NCBI GenBank assembly: GCA_003024175.1
Contig: MDYQ01000036.1
Span: forward strand, 105,180 to 169,179
Source: Planoprotostelium fungivorum
Lineage: Eukaryota > Evosea > Variosea > Cavosteliida > Cavosteliaceae
DNA: 64,000 nt
Reading direction: 5' to 3'
Below the pieces are notes generated by a model. It worked only from the letters and a program-made list of their open reading frames with translations. It did no database searches and had not been told where the DNA came from. Made by a program: the position numbers and the translations under genes. Shown here in pieces: positions 33,398-44,648 of the stretch; the first letter of the stretch is position 1; each line of letters opens with the position of its first letter.

Positions 33398-35377
33398 TCA
33401 CACCAAGTAACGTCTCTTGCTTCTCCTCTTATCAGATGGGAAGGCCAACAGGTAGATGAGAGTGACGAAGAAGAAGAGAAGGATGGCGAGGTAGTAGTAC
33501 CTCCAGAAGTATTTGATGTACTTCAGATTCTGCACACCGACGTTCATGATGACTGTGGCGTTTCAATCGAATGAGATCGGCGCGTTGTAGATCAATTCTC
33601 ACCGTCGATTGTAGTGTAACGACTGTACAGAGAGAAACTGAGAGAGCAGAACTGTAGGACACAAATGGTGGACGTCAGCAGGAGCATCGTATTGAACAAG
33701 AATGCGTTCATCATCGTGCCGTTCACCCTGCAGAGATTTCAGCGAAAATTCTCGAGTCACGTGACCTCACTTCATGGGGTGGATGGAGAAGAAGAGTGGA
33801 ATACGTAAACCGAATTTGAAATTTCCCTTGATCGTACATAGAAGGAGGTAGAAGGCGAAAATTCCATAAGCAGTCACACCCAACAGTCCCCACGCATCGT
33901 CTAATTCTGAGAAAAAGGTGAGAAATTTCTGAGAATGTTCCGTCTACAACTCACTGACGAACATCTGATTTAAAAATAAATTGAGAGGGGGACCGGTGAA
34001 CTGCGGTGCGTCGTAGACGATGATGTGGATGACCCACGCGATACTGACTCCCGCCCTTTTTGTGAATTCAATTTTTGAATCTCCGCGACGACTCACGAGA
34101 GGAAACTGAGGACCAATTGGATCCAACTCCACACGATGATGAGAATTTTGGGTCCGAGTCCCTTGTTGTACATCTTCTCCATCTTATCGTAATCGTCTTG
34201 TAGAAAGTACACCTCCTGTAGGTTACGTCAATCTACAACGGTTCATTTGTATCATCTCACCGTTTTGAAACGGTTGTAAGCCTTGCGATGTCTTCTCGTG
34301 GTAGGACGGGTGGATCCCTTCCTCTTGAACATGTCCATCAGCTTCTCTCCTACCTGAAGAATTTCATCTACAACGTTGTAGATGGAGCAAATTTACCTCC
34401 AATAGACGAGTCGACTCGTTACCGACGATGTTGCGTTGCTCGTAGTACCTGGTGGGGTCAGAAAATTCCTGGAAAAATTTCCCGCGCTCACACTTCGGCG
34501 GGGATGAAGCGGGGACGGTTCTTCCATGAGTGGAATAGGTCGAGGGGGAGGGCCGCGAGGCCGACGCCACCAAAGACGACAAAGAGGATGACTCCCATCA
34601 ATGTCAAGATGGAGATGCCATACAGGATGGGTGATACGATGAAGTTGAGTGTTGCCGTCGTGGAAGAAGGCTGTCGAGGGTTAAGAAGGTGATGGAGGGG
34701 AAGATGAATCACTTGGGTGATGACGGCATAGAACGGGATGTAAAGACATGCGGGTTGTGGAGTGCAGATGGAAGTGCTCTCGATGGTCGTCTTGACGTAG
34801 AGAGCCCGGAGGTGAGTGTATGGCACCTGAGACGAATCAATCAGGTGTGATTTGAATGTGCACAATACCTCTGCCTCTCCGATGAAAACCCACAAGACGG
34901 TCGTGAAGAGAACGTATAAGAAGAAAACGACCAGAGAGTATTTTAGACCTTCGGCAAACTTTTTTCCAAAACTGAAATGATTGTGAGATGGTCGCAAAGA
35001 GGAAGATGATCACCTGTCTTGACCCGGGTCTTCCGCTTCATAAAAGAAGATGGCGAACGGCAGGACGATGACGATCAGAACGACGGCCGCGATGAAAGCT
35101 GCTATCCACAGCCCGTTCATCGCGAGTCCGCCGTTCGTCCTTGCATTTGCCACGTCCAAAGGAAGGAGTAGAATCATGACAAAAGATAGAAACAGGCCCA
35201 AGACCTGGGGTGTCAATCGAACATGCGCGGGAAAAGATGTCTCACCACTAGCCCCTTCGGGAAGTATGCAGTGTTCTTGTCCGCCTCGTCTGAGAAGTAT
35301 ACGAGCACATATATGCAGGACGCCAGAATCACGAGACTCATCACAACGGCGATGACGATGAGAATGACGTTCACCAT
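33398..35377 (-). CDS. LMBR1-like (LIMR family) multipass membrane protein
   Basis: Nine-helix membrane protein of the LMBR1/LIMR family, closest in pattern to the plant LMBR1-like protein At3g08930. ATG 35377 starts [20 protein letters not shown], with YFPKG and a [11 protein letters not shown] motif soon after, then [20 protein letters not shown] followed by FFYEAED. Later come [20 protein letters not shown], a charged cytoplasmic loop ([20 protein letters not shown]), [40 protein letters not shown] and FALLFLVTL-type helices, ending KRRYLV at 33398. At least ten exons with introns carrying GAAATTTC motifs. About 510 residues, near the plant protein's length. Animal relatives act as lipocalin receptors or in lysosomal cobalamin export; the role here is unknown. 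Confidence 0.87.
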
Positions 35378-35587
35378 TGTGGTGAATGAGTGATTGTATC
35401 TGCTGCTGAGAGTTGGTTTGTTTAGAGAGGAGTGCCGTTGATGCGCCCGCGGTCGGGCAGAACGTCAGGATTAAATGAATGACCGAATATTGCAAACAAT
35501 ATTTTGTTCCTTCTACAATCAAGGCTGTGATGGGACATGTGATCACTGGCACGCGCTCAAGCATGGATATAGACGTCCTCACATGAC

Positions 35588-36542
35588 ATGGACCACATTG
35601 TTAATTCTTACGGATCGTCGGACGCTGAAGGTGGATCATCTGCAGAAGAAAATGTGTTAGTGTCTGTCCCACAGTGTTGGTCCTTCGGTAATGATGGACA
35701 AGTGACGATAAAAACTTGTCAGGTGAGCTTGATTTTGATGATTGACACTGATGTGTGCAGGTTATGTCAGACGATTATGGATTGTTTCCGTGGCCAAGTG
35801 CCTTTCTACTTGCAGAATTCATCATCTCTCATTCTCACCTCTTTGGAGACAAGACGATCATTGAGGTGATGCCTCCATGGACATCTCTATCGTCTAAAAA
35901 TCAACAGCTGGGATCAGGAACATGTATTGGTGGCCTAGTTGCAGCTTCCATCGGTGCATCACGAGTCATCCTCACTGATCGCGAGGAGATATCTGAAAAC
36001 TGCGTCAAGATCCAGCAGATGAATGCGAATCTGCGCGACCGTATCACTGTACAGAGTCTGGTGTGGGGGGAATTTCGCTCGGATTTATTCGATCTACAAT
36101 GTGCCAACGTCATCATCGCTGCGGACATCTTCTACGATGAGAAAGGTGAGCTGGATATTTCAAGTCCAACTCCGACCACCTCTAGATTTTTCAGACATAT
36201 TTGCCACTTTGCATCACCTGATGAAAGACGGGGTTGTGTTCTATACAGCTTATCAAGATCGCAGGTATGTTTTCGTCACATCATCACATCATGAATAAAA
36301 AATGATTTGATTCTTCTTCATCACGTATGATCTGACTTATCGTAGCGAGGAAAACATGGACATGTTGAATCTTCAACTTGAAAATTGGGACATGACCTTG
36401 GAAGAAGTGCCTGATGATTTCGTTTGTGATGAAACGAGAGATAAGATGGTGAGGTGTATGGTTGACGATGCATTGATCGTCTCAGGGCAATCACTTTTTG
36501 CGCATGTTCATCATCAAGATGAAGCCAAACTATAAAATATAA
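35588..36542 (+). CDS. METTL23-like protein methyltransferase
   Basis: A seven-beta-strand SAM-dependent methyltransferase of the METTL21/METTL23 group, which methylates lysine or arginine side chains. Starts MDHIVNSYGSSDAEGG at 35588; exon 1 runs to TIKTCQ, then VMSDDYGLFPWPSAFLLAEF (the conserved WPS/A entry helix). SAM motif I is LGSGTCIGGLVAA, motif II is VILTDREE, and the family signature D-I-F-Y occurs in VIIAADIFYDEK. Then come ATLHHLMKDGVVFYTAYQDR and a C-terminal helix and strand ending KPNYKI at 36542. At least five exons. About 240 residues. Substrate not inferable. Confidence 0.85.
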
Positions 36543-36585
36543 AGAGGAACATCATTCACCAATTATCTTCTGTATAGGATACATC

Positions 36586-37883
36586 ATGTATGATTTGAGA
36601 TGTAGAGTGGATGTTTGTGTCACACGGATAGATCCCATTTTTTTGAGCCACAAGACACATCAGGAGATGAATATTCCTCTTCCCGAGCAGTCAGGTCACA
36701 CCTTCGCTTCATGGTGCATCAGTGATTCGGGGGATGCGATTGAGAGACCCATCTTTGATATGGAGGATTACCTTCATCAACTTCAAAACATCAATGGAAA
36801 CACAGAAGTCCTCTTTTCCGTAATTGTTTGTATTGAACGAGGGATGGACGAGAAGACTTTTCAAAGTATGATGGAGGACGTCTGGAAGAAGACACAGCAC
36901 ACCTACGAACCTGACTTCGCCGTAACATTCTGTGACGAGGAGAAACGAAGGATCAGTTACAAACCCTTCCGATCCAACATAGAGCATGATGTTTGGGTCG
37001 GAAAGACAACCACCGCTCACAGATACAACGTAAAGAACCAAAGCCTTTTCGATGTAAGAAGACAGCTGAACGACATCTCGTGAGGAACTTTGATATTCAC
37101 CATCCATCGTAGTCCATTGACGCAACTCACCAGAAACAAGATCTTCATGGGTCCCATCCTATCGGAGGGCTCTCATCCTTATCTAGCAGAGTTGCACTGG
37201 ACGTCTAACTCTTGGGAGGATCACGTCACTGGCATGCAGGGAATTCTCTTGCGGACAGACCACACCAGCTACGACGGTGTCGGTGCACTCAAAGCTCTTT
37301 CGCACCTCGCCAGAGTCTTATCCACCGTCCTCAGTGGTGAGCCGCCGTTCATCTCATAATCATTTGCATCATCGAACATCTCCAGCATGTCTCTCAAACG
37401 ATGAATTAGGAAGAGATGATGCTTTGGTATACGATCTCTCCGAGATTCAAAAGTTGAAAGTCAATTACATCAACCTCTTAGACGTCTCTCTGAAGGATTA
37501 CGATGAGAGAGAACCGAAGACGATGAAGCCATCTACCATCGGTGTACCTCTCTCGAGTGAGAACGATGGAGTCTAGAGTCACACACTGAATGAATTCAGG
37601 TACTTTTGCAAATCAGAGTAAACCGTGGCCAACTGTACCAGGAAGATATCAACTGTCGTGAGTTGATGAGCGTCACATCACCATCATCATCGATCTCTCG
37701 TCTTTTCGTAGAACTGAATGACCGTTACAGATACCTCGACGAGACATCGAGTGATCTCATCATCAAGATGGCAAAGAGGGAGGGTGTCACCGTGAACTCT
37801 GCCCTATCCGCATCCAATCTCCTCACTTGTCTGTCGCTCGTCCGTAAAGACGTAAATCAGGTGCCGAATGCATTTACGAGATC

Positions 37884-37914
<31 letters not shown>

Positions 37915-38796
37915 CAGATGAAAGCAGGAGCAGAGAGGGTGAATGCCGTTTGTGTCTTTGATATGAGATCTTCAATGAAGACGGAAGACAGAGACAGGGC
38001 AGCGTGTTCTGTCGTGTTCAATTATTATCAGACGGATACAACTGCCTGGGACGAATCGATCTTATCGGGGTGATCATCATCATCGTCATCACTGTCACCT
38101 CATCCACTACATCGTATCATACACCCATCTCTGCATAAATCTCAATAAACATGACAAGATCACATCATCGTCGCATAGCCATCACCACATCACCAACATC
38201 ATTCATCATCACATCATCATCACATCACCATCACATCATCATCATGATCACCGAGAGAGAGTAACACATCCATAGACGATCCATCGAGGAGACGAAAGAG
38301 AAACTCTTCTGGGCTCTCGCTCGTGACTTCCATCGTCACTTCAGAGAGAACCGTAATCCCACCATCATAGGAGGGACGAAGATGCTCCTCCTGCGTGAAT
38401 CCATCCAGAAGACGAAGGCAATGTGCTCGGGTTCGACTCTCACTCCTTCCACCACAATTTTGTGGCTCAATCAGATGGGCATACTCGATCCCTACTTTGT
38501 CGACGTGGGAAATTCCGTGAAGGTTCGTCGTCGATTGATGTGGCTTCCATGTGATGCGATGACAGGTGTTGGATGTCATTCCGAGGACGAGGAGAGGGGG
38601 CACTGGCTATTCGGGTCACCAGTACACGTGGAAGGGAAAGATTCAAACGCACATGACGACTGCGGAGGGCTTCTTTGAAGAAGATGAGATCGATGAGATG
38701 GTGTGTGAGAGTATGTCTTTCTTGGCCAGACTCGCCGGGGGAGATGACCGAGTGCACGATGGTTACCCACATCATCATCGAGAGGGAGAGTCATAA
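36586..38796 (+). CDS. Condensation/BAHD-like acyltransferase, unknown substrate
   Basis: Exons join to about 560-580 residues, from MYDLRCRVDVCVTRIDPIFL to the TAA at 38796. The active-site motif H-x3-D-G is visible as DHTSYDGVGA, the pattern shared by chloramphenicol-acetyltransferase-like, NRPS condensation and BAHD enzymes. Flanking parts fit: an N-terminal PLPEQSGHTFASWC strand region, MAKREGVTVNSALSASNLL (helix after the crossover), and a C-terminal VFDMRSSMK ... FNYYQTDTTAWD. An intron around 37860-37917 contains a (GAT) run and an open frame by chance. The last two exons (from about 38275) read KEKLFWALARDFHRHF ... YSGHQYTWKGKIQ. These enzymes transfer acyl groups from CoA or carrier proteins to alcohols or amines. 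Confidence 0.65.
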
Positions 38797-39104
38797 AGAT
38801 GGTGAGTTCACATGGTGCATCGAACGAAGATGATGAAACTCTCTTATGCTGAAGGTCGCGACATCTGTGATGACCGCATCATGCGAACAACTGCTGTAGG
38901 GCCTGACGACTGGCTCAAAAAAGAGCCGGACGAACTCTGTCACCTGTGGCATGTCATCGTCTCATGTCAACCAAATTTGTGCGTCGACGTTCTTTCGTTG
39001 CAGCGCACAAGTTACCACAAAGTGTCGACACATTGAAGAAACCTCCTTCAACGAATCCCGGACAAAGCACCGTCCCTCTCATCATTTCATTTTAGACGAC
39101 CGAC
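38797..39104. other. Intergenic, no gene seen
   Basis: About 310 nt between the acyltransferase stop and the CAP protein start. The open frame here (38812-39036) has no protein-like character. Probably holds the CAP gene promoter. Confidence 0.45.
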
Positions 39105-40241
39105 ATGCTCAAGGCTTGCCTCTTCGTCGCTCTCGCTCTCGGCGCAACTGCCTCGCAGTTCTCTGATGCTTGGGTGGATGCCCACAACGCATACAGAGCC
39201 AAGTATGGACTCAACCCTCTATCGTGGGACGACAAAGCTGCCGCTCTCGCTCAATCGTGGGCCGACGTGAGTCATTTCCATTCCGAACATCACATCCATT
39301 CGATTCGTTCGACTGATATCGTGTCTTTAGAAGTGCCAGTTTCAGCACGGAGGTGCTTCCGGATATGGACAGAACATCTGGATGAGCTCTGGTGGTGGTA
39401 CCTGCAACCTCAATGATGTCAAGGGCTCCGTCAACTCCTGGACAGTTGGAGAGGAGAAGAGCTGGACCTGTGGACAGGACATGTGGGGAGCTGGATGCAA
39501 GGGAGGGTGAGCATATCATTACAGTTCGAAGGTCTCTGATGGAAAATGAAGATGGGCCAACTGCGGTCACTTGACTCAAGTCGTGTGGGAGACTACCACC
39601 AAGGTCGGATGTGCTTGCGGAAGCACATGCAAGTTGGGTGAGTCCAATCTTCAATCGACACCCATCGGCTCACACGATGAAAGTTGTTTGCAACTACAAC
39701 CCCCCTGGAAACTTCCAGGGACGCCAACCCTTCCCTGCCGTACGTCTTTTCACATCATCGTCATCATCATCATCACGTTCTCACATCATCACAGAGCAAG
39801 TGCAGCGGTAACCACTCCACCACCACCACCGGCTCCACCACCTCCGGTTCTACCACCTCCACATCCACATCGGGCACGAGCGGCAATCACAATGTCACTC
39901 GCTCGCATCGCCCCACAACTGGCGGCACCGGCACCACCCCCACCACTCACGAGAGACCGACTGAGTTCCCCACAAACCAAACTCGCCCCACCTTCCACAG
40001 GCCAACAGAGAGACCGACTGATTTCCCCACCAATCAGACTCGCCCCACCTTCCACAGACCCACAGAGAGGCCGACTCATCACAGACCCACCGGAAGACCC
40101 ACTCATGAGAGGCCGACGGATATGCCAACGGAGAGGCCCACGTTTAGACCTCCCTGGACTGGAGGCGGCAGCGGTAGACCCACGGAGAGACCCACCGTGA
40201 GACCTCCCTGGTCTGGACGTGGTAGTGGACGTGGAAACTGA
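39105..40241 (+). CDS. Secreted CAP/SCP domain protein with Pro/Thr-rich tail
   Basis: Signal peptide MLKACLFVALALGATAS, then a CAP (CRISP, antigen 5, PR-1) domain: AWVDAHNAYRAKYGLNPLSWD, WADKCQFQHGG-SGYGQNIW, WTCGQDMWGAGCKGG, WANCGHLTQVVWETTTKVGC, CNYNPPGNFQG. The His and Glu/Gln positions and the HLTQVVW and CNYxPPGN motifs are those of the family. After the domain (about residue 160) comes a long tail of Thr/Ser/Gly, then repeated PTERPT, RPTHERPT and PTNQTRPTFHRPTERPT units, with NQT sequons. Five exons with short introns. The tail resembles a mucin-like or wall-binding stalk and is likely heavily O-glycosylated. Ends RGSGRGN at 40241. In protists such proteins are exported to the surface or matrix; exact role unknown. 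Confidence 0.88.
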
Positions 40242-40334
40242 AGACTTTTCACGTGATTGAATACACCGTGTTGTAAGAGTGTCAACCTCTTTCTCATCAT
40301 CATCGTGAAAAAGAAAAAATTTCACGGAGTGCGA

Positions 40335-41598
40335 TCAGTTTGTGATGAGAGCATTCTCGTGAAGTGGAGGAGATAGCAATGGTGTCCTCTCGTTTTCTCC
40401 TCCAATCAATGCGCTCAGCAGGTCTGTCTGCTGACGCCTGTGGAAAGAAGAAATCTTTGGTATCCAAGACAGAACGAAGAGGAGAAGGATGAACAGATAA
40501 CCCGCAAAGAGGGCGATGAGAGGCGGTGGAAATCTGACGAATTCAACACGTGTCATCTGTCATCATCGTCACCTGTCGTTCTTGTTTCGCACTTGTGCCC
40601 ACAGTGACATGCACGCTGTCCAGAAGGCTGCGATGTACATCACTGTCTGTGTTCGATTGATCCATCTGACGTTGCAAGAGCCGTCAAAGCTGACGAGAAA
40701 GAGGAGGAAAGAGACGACGATGGCACAGATGATGTTGTACAGCTCTTCTGAGCAGAGTACCTGCACAAAGTGAGCAGAAGGTCAATCGATATGGGAGGCA
40801 TACGACCTGAATGACTACTATAGAGACGTATAACATCTTTTGAATGAACAGAAACCTGTTACAGATCAGTCTTCCGTCATCGATGTTGTGATACTGAGCA
40901 CTATCGTGATCGAGATGATGATCCTGATCCTGATCGAGATGATCATGAGATTGTGTTTGTGATGATCATGAGATCATCATGGAGACATACAGTATATACA
41001 ATCACCTCGTGTTACGCAGTATCTCTGCCGTCCCATCTGACGTCTGTATCTTTGGCAGTATGTACACTGCGAGCGGAAAGTAGATGCCCAGCCCTATCAG
41101 TCCCATCACACACAGAACAATCTGATCTTGTGTCCAGCATTCCATCATCGTGTCCCTGACAAATAGTCCAACTTGATTCTGCATTCTTCAGTCTATTTAC
41201 ACACGTATCGTCATAGAAACCTCACCGTTACGTGTTTGCATTCTGACATTCTCAACAGCATTCGAATGCTGGGCAACACTAGAAATGTTCCAAATGGTAT
41301 GATCAACAGCACACCCAGAGAGAACAGTGATCTGACATGTGATCATCACCACATGTGATGGACATCATCGTGTGAGGGTCCTCACCTTACGGCAGGAATT
41401 CGAAGTAATGTGGCTATGAGAGGCTTTCCTCTGTATGGAATCATGACAGGCAATATGAGAAGACTCCACGATGGTGGGACCAGAGATGTATACCGTTTTG
41501 ATGGATCGGAGTGAGCCACAATTACAGAGGTCAGGTGTTTGACCATTTGAATGGGATAAGATGGAGAGAATTCCAAAGAGCAGAATGGTTTCTCTCAT
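40335..41598 (-). CDS. Polytopic membrane protein, truncated tandem paralogue
   Basis: Exons on the minus strand match, in order, the last five transmembrane exons of the gene at 42267-44583: SLVPPSWSLLILPVMIPYRG, an IRMLP-type segment, DQIVLCVMGLIGLGIYFPLA, ELYNIICAIVVSFLLFLVSF with MYIAAFWTACMSLWAQVRNK, and PPPLIALFAGYLFILLLFVL, ending LLSPPLHENALITN. Upstream the reading stops at a short hydrophobic start, MRETILLFGILSILSHSNGQ (41598), which could be a signal peptide; the EGF ectodomain and first helices of the paralogue are absent. About 178 nt (40581-40758) are identical to 42519-42696, so the duplication is recent or has been converted. Confidence 0.6.
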
Positions 41599-41601
41599 CT
41601 A

Positions 41602-41977
41602 TTGATGATGTCTGCTCGTGTTCCTCTTCTATTCAAGTACAACAGAGAAGCCGATGACAGCGAATGTCCGCTGAAGCGCGAGTTTGATAGCTATCTGAAC
41701 TGCTATGTGGAATTTTTGTGTCGCAGGCAATCGCGAATCTTCCCCCATACGAGGCACCCTGCCGTGCCGGTGTTTCACAACTATTCATTTGATGCTGAGA
41801 GAAGATGCAGCGTGATAGTTAGTCCCGTCTTCGTGGCCTACGCGGGAAACAACATCGCCACTCTCTTTTACGAGCAATCGGTCAATGCATTCCTGGTGAG
41901 ATCTCATCGACATTTCGTGATCGTTCTTCACACATCAGATCATCCTACATCCAAATCAAGGCAGTTCCATCCTATAG
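41602..41977 (+). CDS. Possible hypothetical protein
   Basis: Opens MMMSARVPLLFKYNREADDS and reads through DSYLNCYVEFLCRRQSRIFP and SPVFVAYAGNNIATLFYEQS to NAFL, where a GTGAGATCTC donor and a CACATCAG acceptor would join IILHPNQGSSIL and a TAG at 41977. About 110 residues with scattered cysteines. It lies between the two tandem membrane-protein genes, on the opposite strand, and may have come along with the duplication. No family recognised. Confidence 0.35.
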
Positions 41978-42266
41978 TAAAAATTCTAGGTTATGCATCC
42001 ACGGTAAGCTTACCGAGTCTCCAGACTCACCGTTACCATCTCCACCATCCACGCCGTCTACACTTCTGTAGATTGGAAGAACACCGGTTGATGCGTGACT
42101 CCTCCCCCACCATCTGTTCTCACGACATCTCATATGATTCAGATGACTGTGATGGTCAGCTCTACAACGTACACTGCGACCATCTGATGTGTTTTTGTGA
42201 TTACGGCCTTTTCGGATAAAATTACATAATATTGTATTTGCACTCTTTTCTGTTGACACTCCATGG

Positions 42267-44583
42267 TCAATCTGAAATCAAATTGTTCTCAGCAGAAGAA
42301 GGACATAGCAGCGGCCTCCTCTCATCTTCCTCTGCTCCCATCAGTGCACTCAGCAGGTTCGCCTGCTGTCTATCATGGAAAGAAGAGATCTTTGGTATCC
42401 AAGACAGAACGAATGAGATAAGGATGAACAAGTATCCCGAGAAGAGACCGATGAGAGGTGGAGGAAATCTGACATCCATCATCAGATGATCTCCGTCGTC
42501 ATCACGTCACCTGTCGTCCTTGTTTCGCACTTGTGCCCACAGTGACATGCACGCTGTCCAGAAGGCTGCGATGTACATCACTGTCTGTGTTCGATTGATC
42601 CATCTGACGTTGCAAGAGCCGTCAAAGCTGACGAGAAAGAGGAGGAAAGAGACGACGATGGCACAGATGATGTTGTACAGCTCTTCTGAGCAGAGTGTCT
42701 GGAAAGAATAAGCAGAGAACGATCGATTTGAAACAGATCCAACCTGAATGACTACTATAGAGACGTATAACATCTTTTGAATGAACAGAAACCTGTTACA
42801 GATCAGTCTTCAATCGTTGTTGGCGTGCGATGATCGTGATCGAGATGATGAGGATGGTTGATGAGATCACGAAGACACATCGAGTATCCACAATCACCTC
42901 GTGTTGCGAAGTATCTCTGCCGTCCCATCTGACGTCTGTATCTTTGGTAGTATGTACACTGCAAGCGGAAAGTAGATGCCCAGCCCTATCAGTCCCATCA
43001 CACACAGCACGATCTGATCTTGTGTCCAGCATTCCATCATTGTACCTCTCACATACAGTCCAACTTCATCCTGCTTCTCATCATTCTATCGTTCCATTCC
43101 TTCACGCCATTCTTGTTATATATAGGAGAAGACAGTTATATGCGAGAAGTCATGAAAATCTCACTGTTACGTGTTTGCATTCTGACATTCTCAGCAGCAT
43201 TCGAATGCTGGGTAATACTAGAAATGTTCCGAATGGTATGATCAAAACCACACTGAGAGAAAACAGTGATCTATCGAGTCATCGTCACCATCATCCATCG
43301 TCTGTCACTCACTTGATGGCGGGAATCTTCATCAGGATAGACATCAGTGATCTTCCTTTGAATTTGATCATGACAGGTAACACCAACAGACTCCAAGACA
43401 ATGTACAAGCGAACACGATGAAGAACTCTACCATGACTAACTCTCCACTGAACAACTGACGTCTCATGTAAGTGACTGAAACTCTGTGATGATTGGTGTA
43501 CCCCATTTGAGATGAGGCGTGTGAAAACGAATGAAAATAGATACTTACAAAATCGAGGGTGGTGGGTGAGGCTACCCTTCGAAAAATTCTTGTCCATCTA
43601 CAACGGTCACTTGGCCATTCTTACATTCATTTTCTCTCACCCCTCTCGCAGTGCCAGACCAAAGAAGGACAGCTGCAAGAACTCGATGGGAAGATTGACT
43701 ACTGTCAGTATGTTCTTCAGGTTTAACAGCGTCAGCCTCTCTGTTCGATAAGCTAGCCTGTTGACTATCACTCACTCGCCTCTCTGTCTGCATCTCACCT
43801 GACATACGAGATGTTGCGAAAGTAGAAGAAGGCTGTGACAAGTGCGAGGAAGAGGACATAGAGGCCGATGACGATGGATGCTTTGACTCTCTTGTCTTTC
43901 CATTCTGCTTGGTCTCGTCAGTCACGTGATTGCTGCGATGTCAGTGTGAGTGGAATGTACCTGAATCATCCAAAAGAGCGGAAGTAGAGGTAGAGGTGGT
44001 GTTAAGACTCGTAGTGGTGGTGTGTGATGACGTCATAGGTACATACGTACCAGTTGTATTGGCAGTGGAAGTGAGTGAGTGTCTCGTTGTAGACGAAGTG
44101 ATCGATTGGCTCGTTGTAGAAGAGGATTTCGTCTCTGGTTGACTCGTCAAAGTGCTCGGAATTTGACTGATCGTAGTCTTCGAGCTTGTGGTCGTGGTCG
44201 TTGTAGATATAGGGAATGGAGGTATCTCGCATTTCCCTCCATAATATCCATCCTGGCAGTCACACTCTCCCTCTGCATAATCACACGTTCCGTGTGGGCC
44301 ACAACCACAGTCTCCCACCATCAGCTTCACTCTTCCCTGTCATCGTCACTACCTTCTCTCTCTCCTCTCCACTCACTGATACATCGCTGACCGTGATGTC
44401 ATAGATGCCATCGGTCATTGTGTCGGGCAGAGTACAACTCATCTCTTCTCCACTTTCGACTGTAGCAGGAGATGAAAAGAGTCCATCAGCTGCCGAGGGT
44501 GAGACGAGAGTTGCGTAAAAATGGGAGGAAAGTCAATCGTTACGATATCTAGACGAGATAGCCTGCGTAACAATTCCGGTTGC
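42267..44583 (-). CDS. Receptor-like protein: EGF ectodomain plus multi-helix membrane domain
   Basis: Minus-strand exons read: ATGIVTQAISSRY / PDGLFSSPATVESGEEMSCT with ITVSDVS (possibly an IPT-like strand end), then an EGF-like module CGCGPHGTCDYAEGECDCQD with GYYGGKCE. A Ser/Thr-rich stalk of about 85 residues follows, then WKDKRVKASIVIGLYVLFLA (helix 1) and LKNILTVVNLPIEFLQLSFF (helix 2). The exons with VEFFIVFACTLSWSLLVLPV, SLSVVLIIPFGTFLVL, DQIVLCVMGLIGLGIYFPLA, ELYNIICAIVVSFLLFLVSF, TVMYIAAFWTACMSLWAQ and PPPLIGLFSGYLFILISFVL complete about eight helices, ending NNLISD at 42267. The extracellular module plus polytopic domain suggests an adhesion or sensing receptor. The true N-terminus (signal peptide) upstream of 44583 is not resolved. 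Confidence 0.65.
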
Positions 44584-44648
44584 CTAGATCTGTTCTGGCA
44601 GGCTCTTTATCTGTGGAAGCGGGGTGATCGATGACGATGCGTAGAGGC

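Noticed and set aside
38190-38245. Possible CRISPR-like or satellite array in ATC/CATCAC-rich DNA
   Set aside because: No regular repeat-spacer structure; it is low-complexity sequence of the kind found in many introns here, and the genome is eukaryotic.
38400-38460. Second tRNA, suggested by GGGTTCGACTCTCACTCC near 38426
   Set aside because: No matching acceptor or anticodon arms; it lies in a coding exon of the acyltransferase.
39789-40325. Gly/Ala-rich minus ORF opposite the CAP tail
   Set aside because: Shadow of the PTERPT repeat; no signal or domain of its own.
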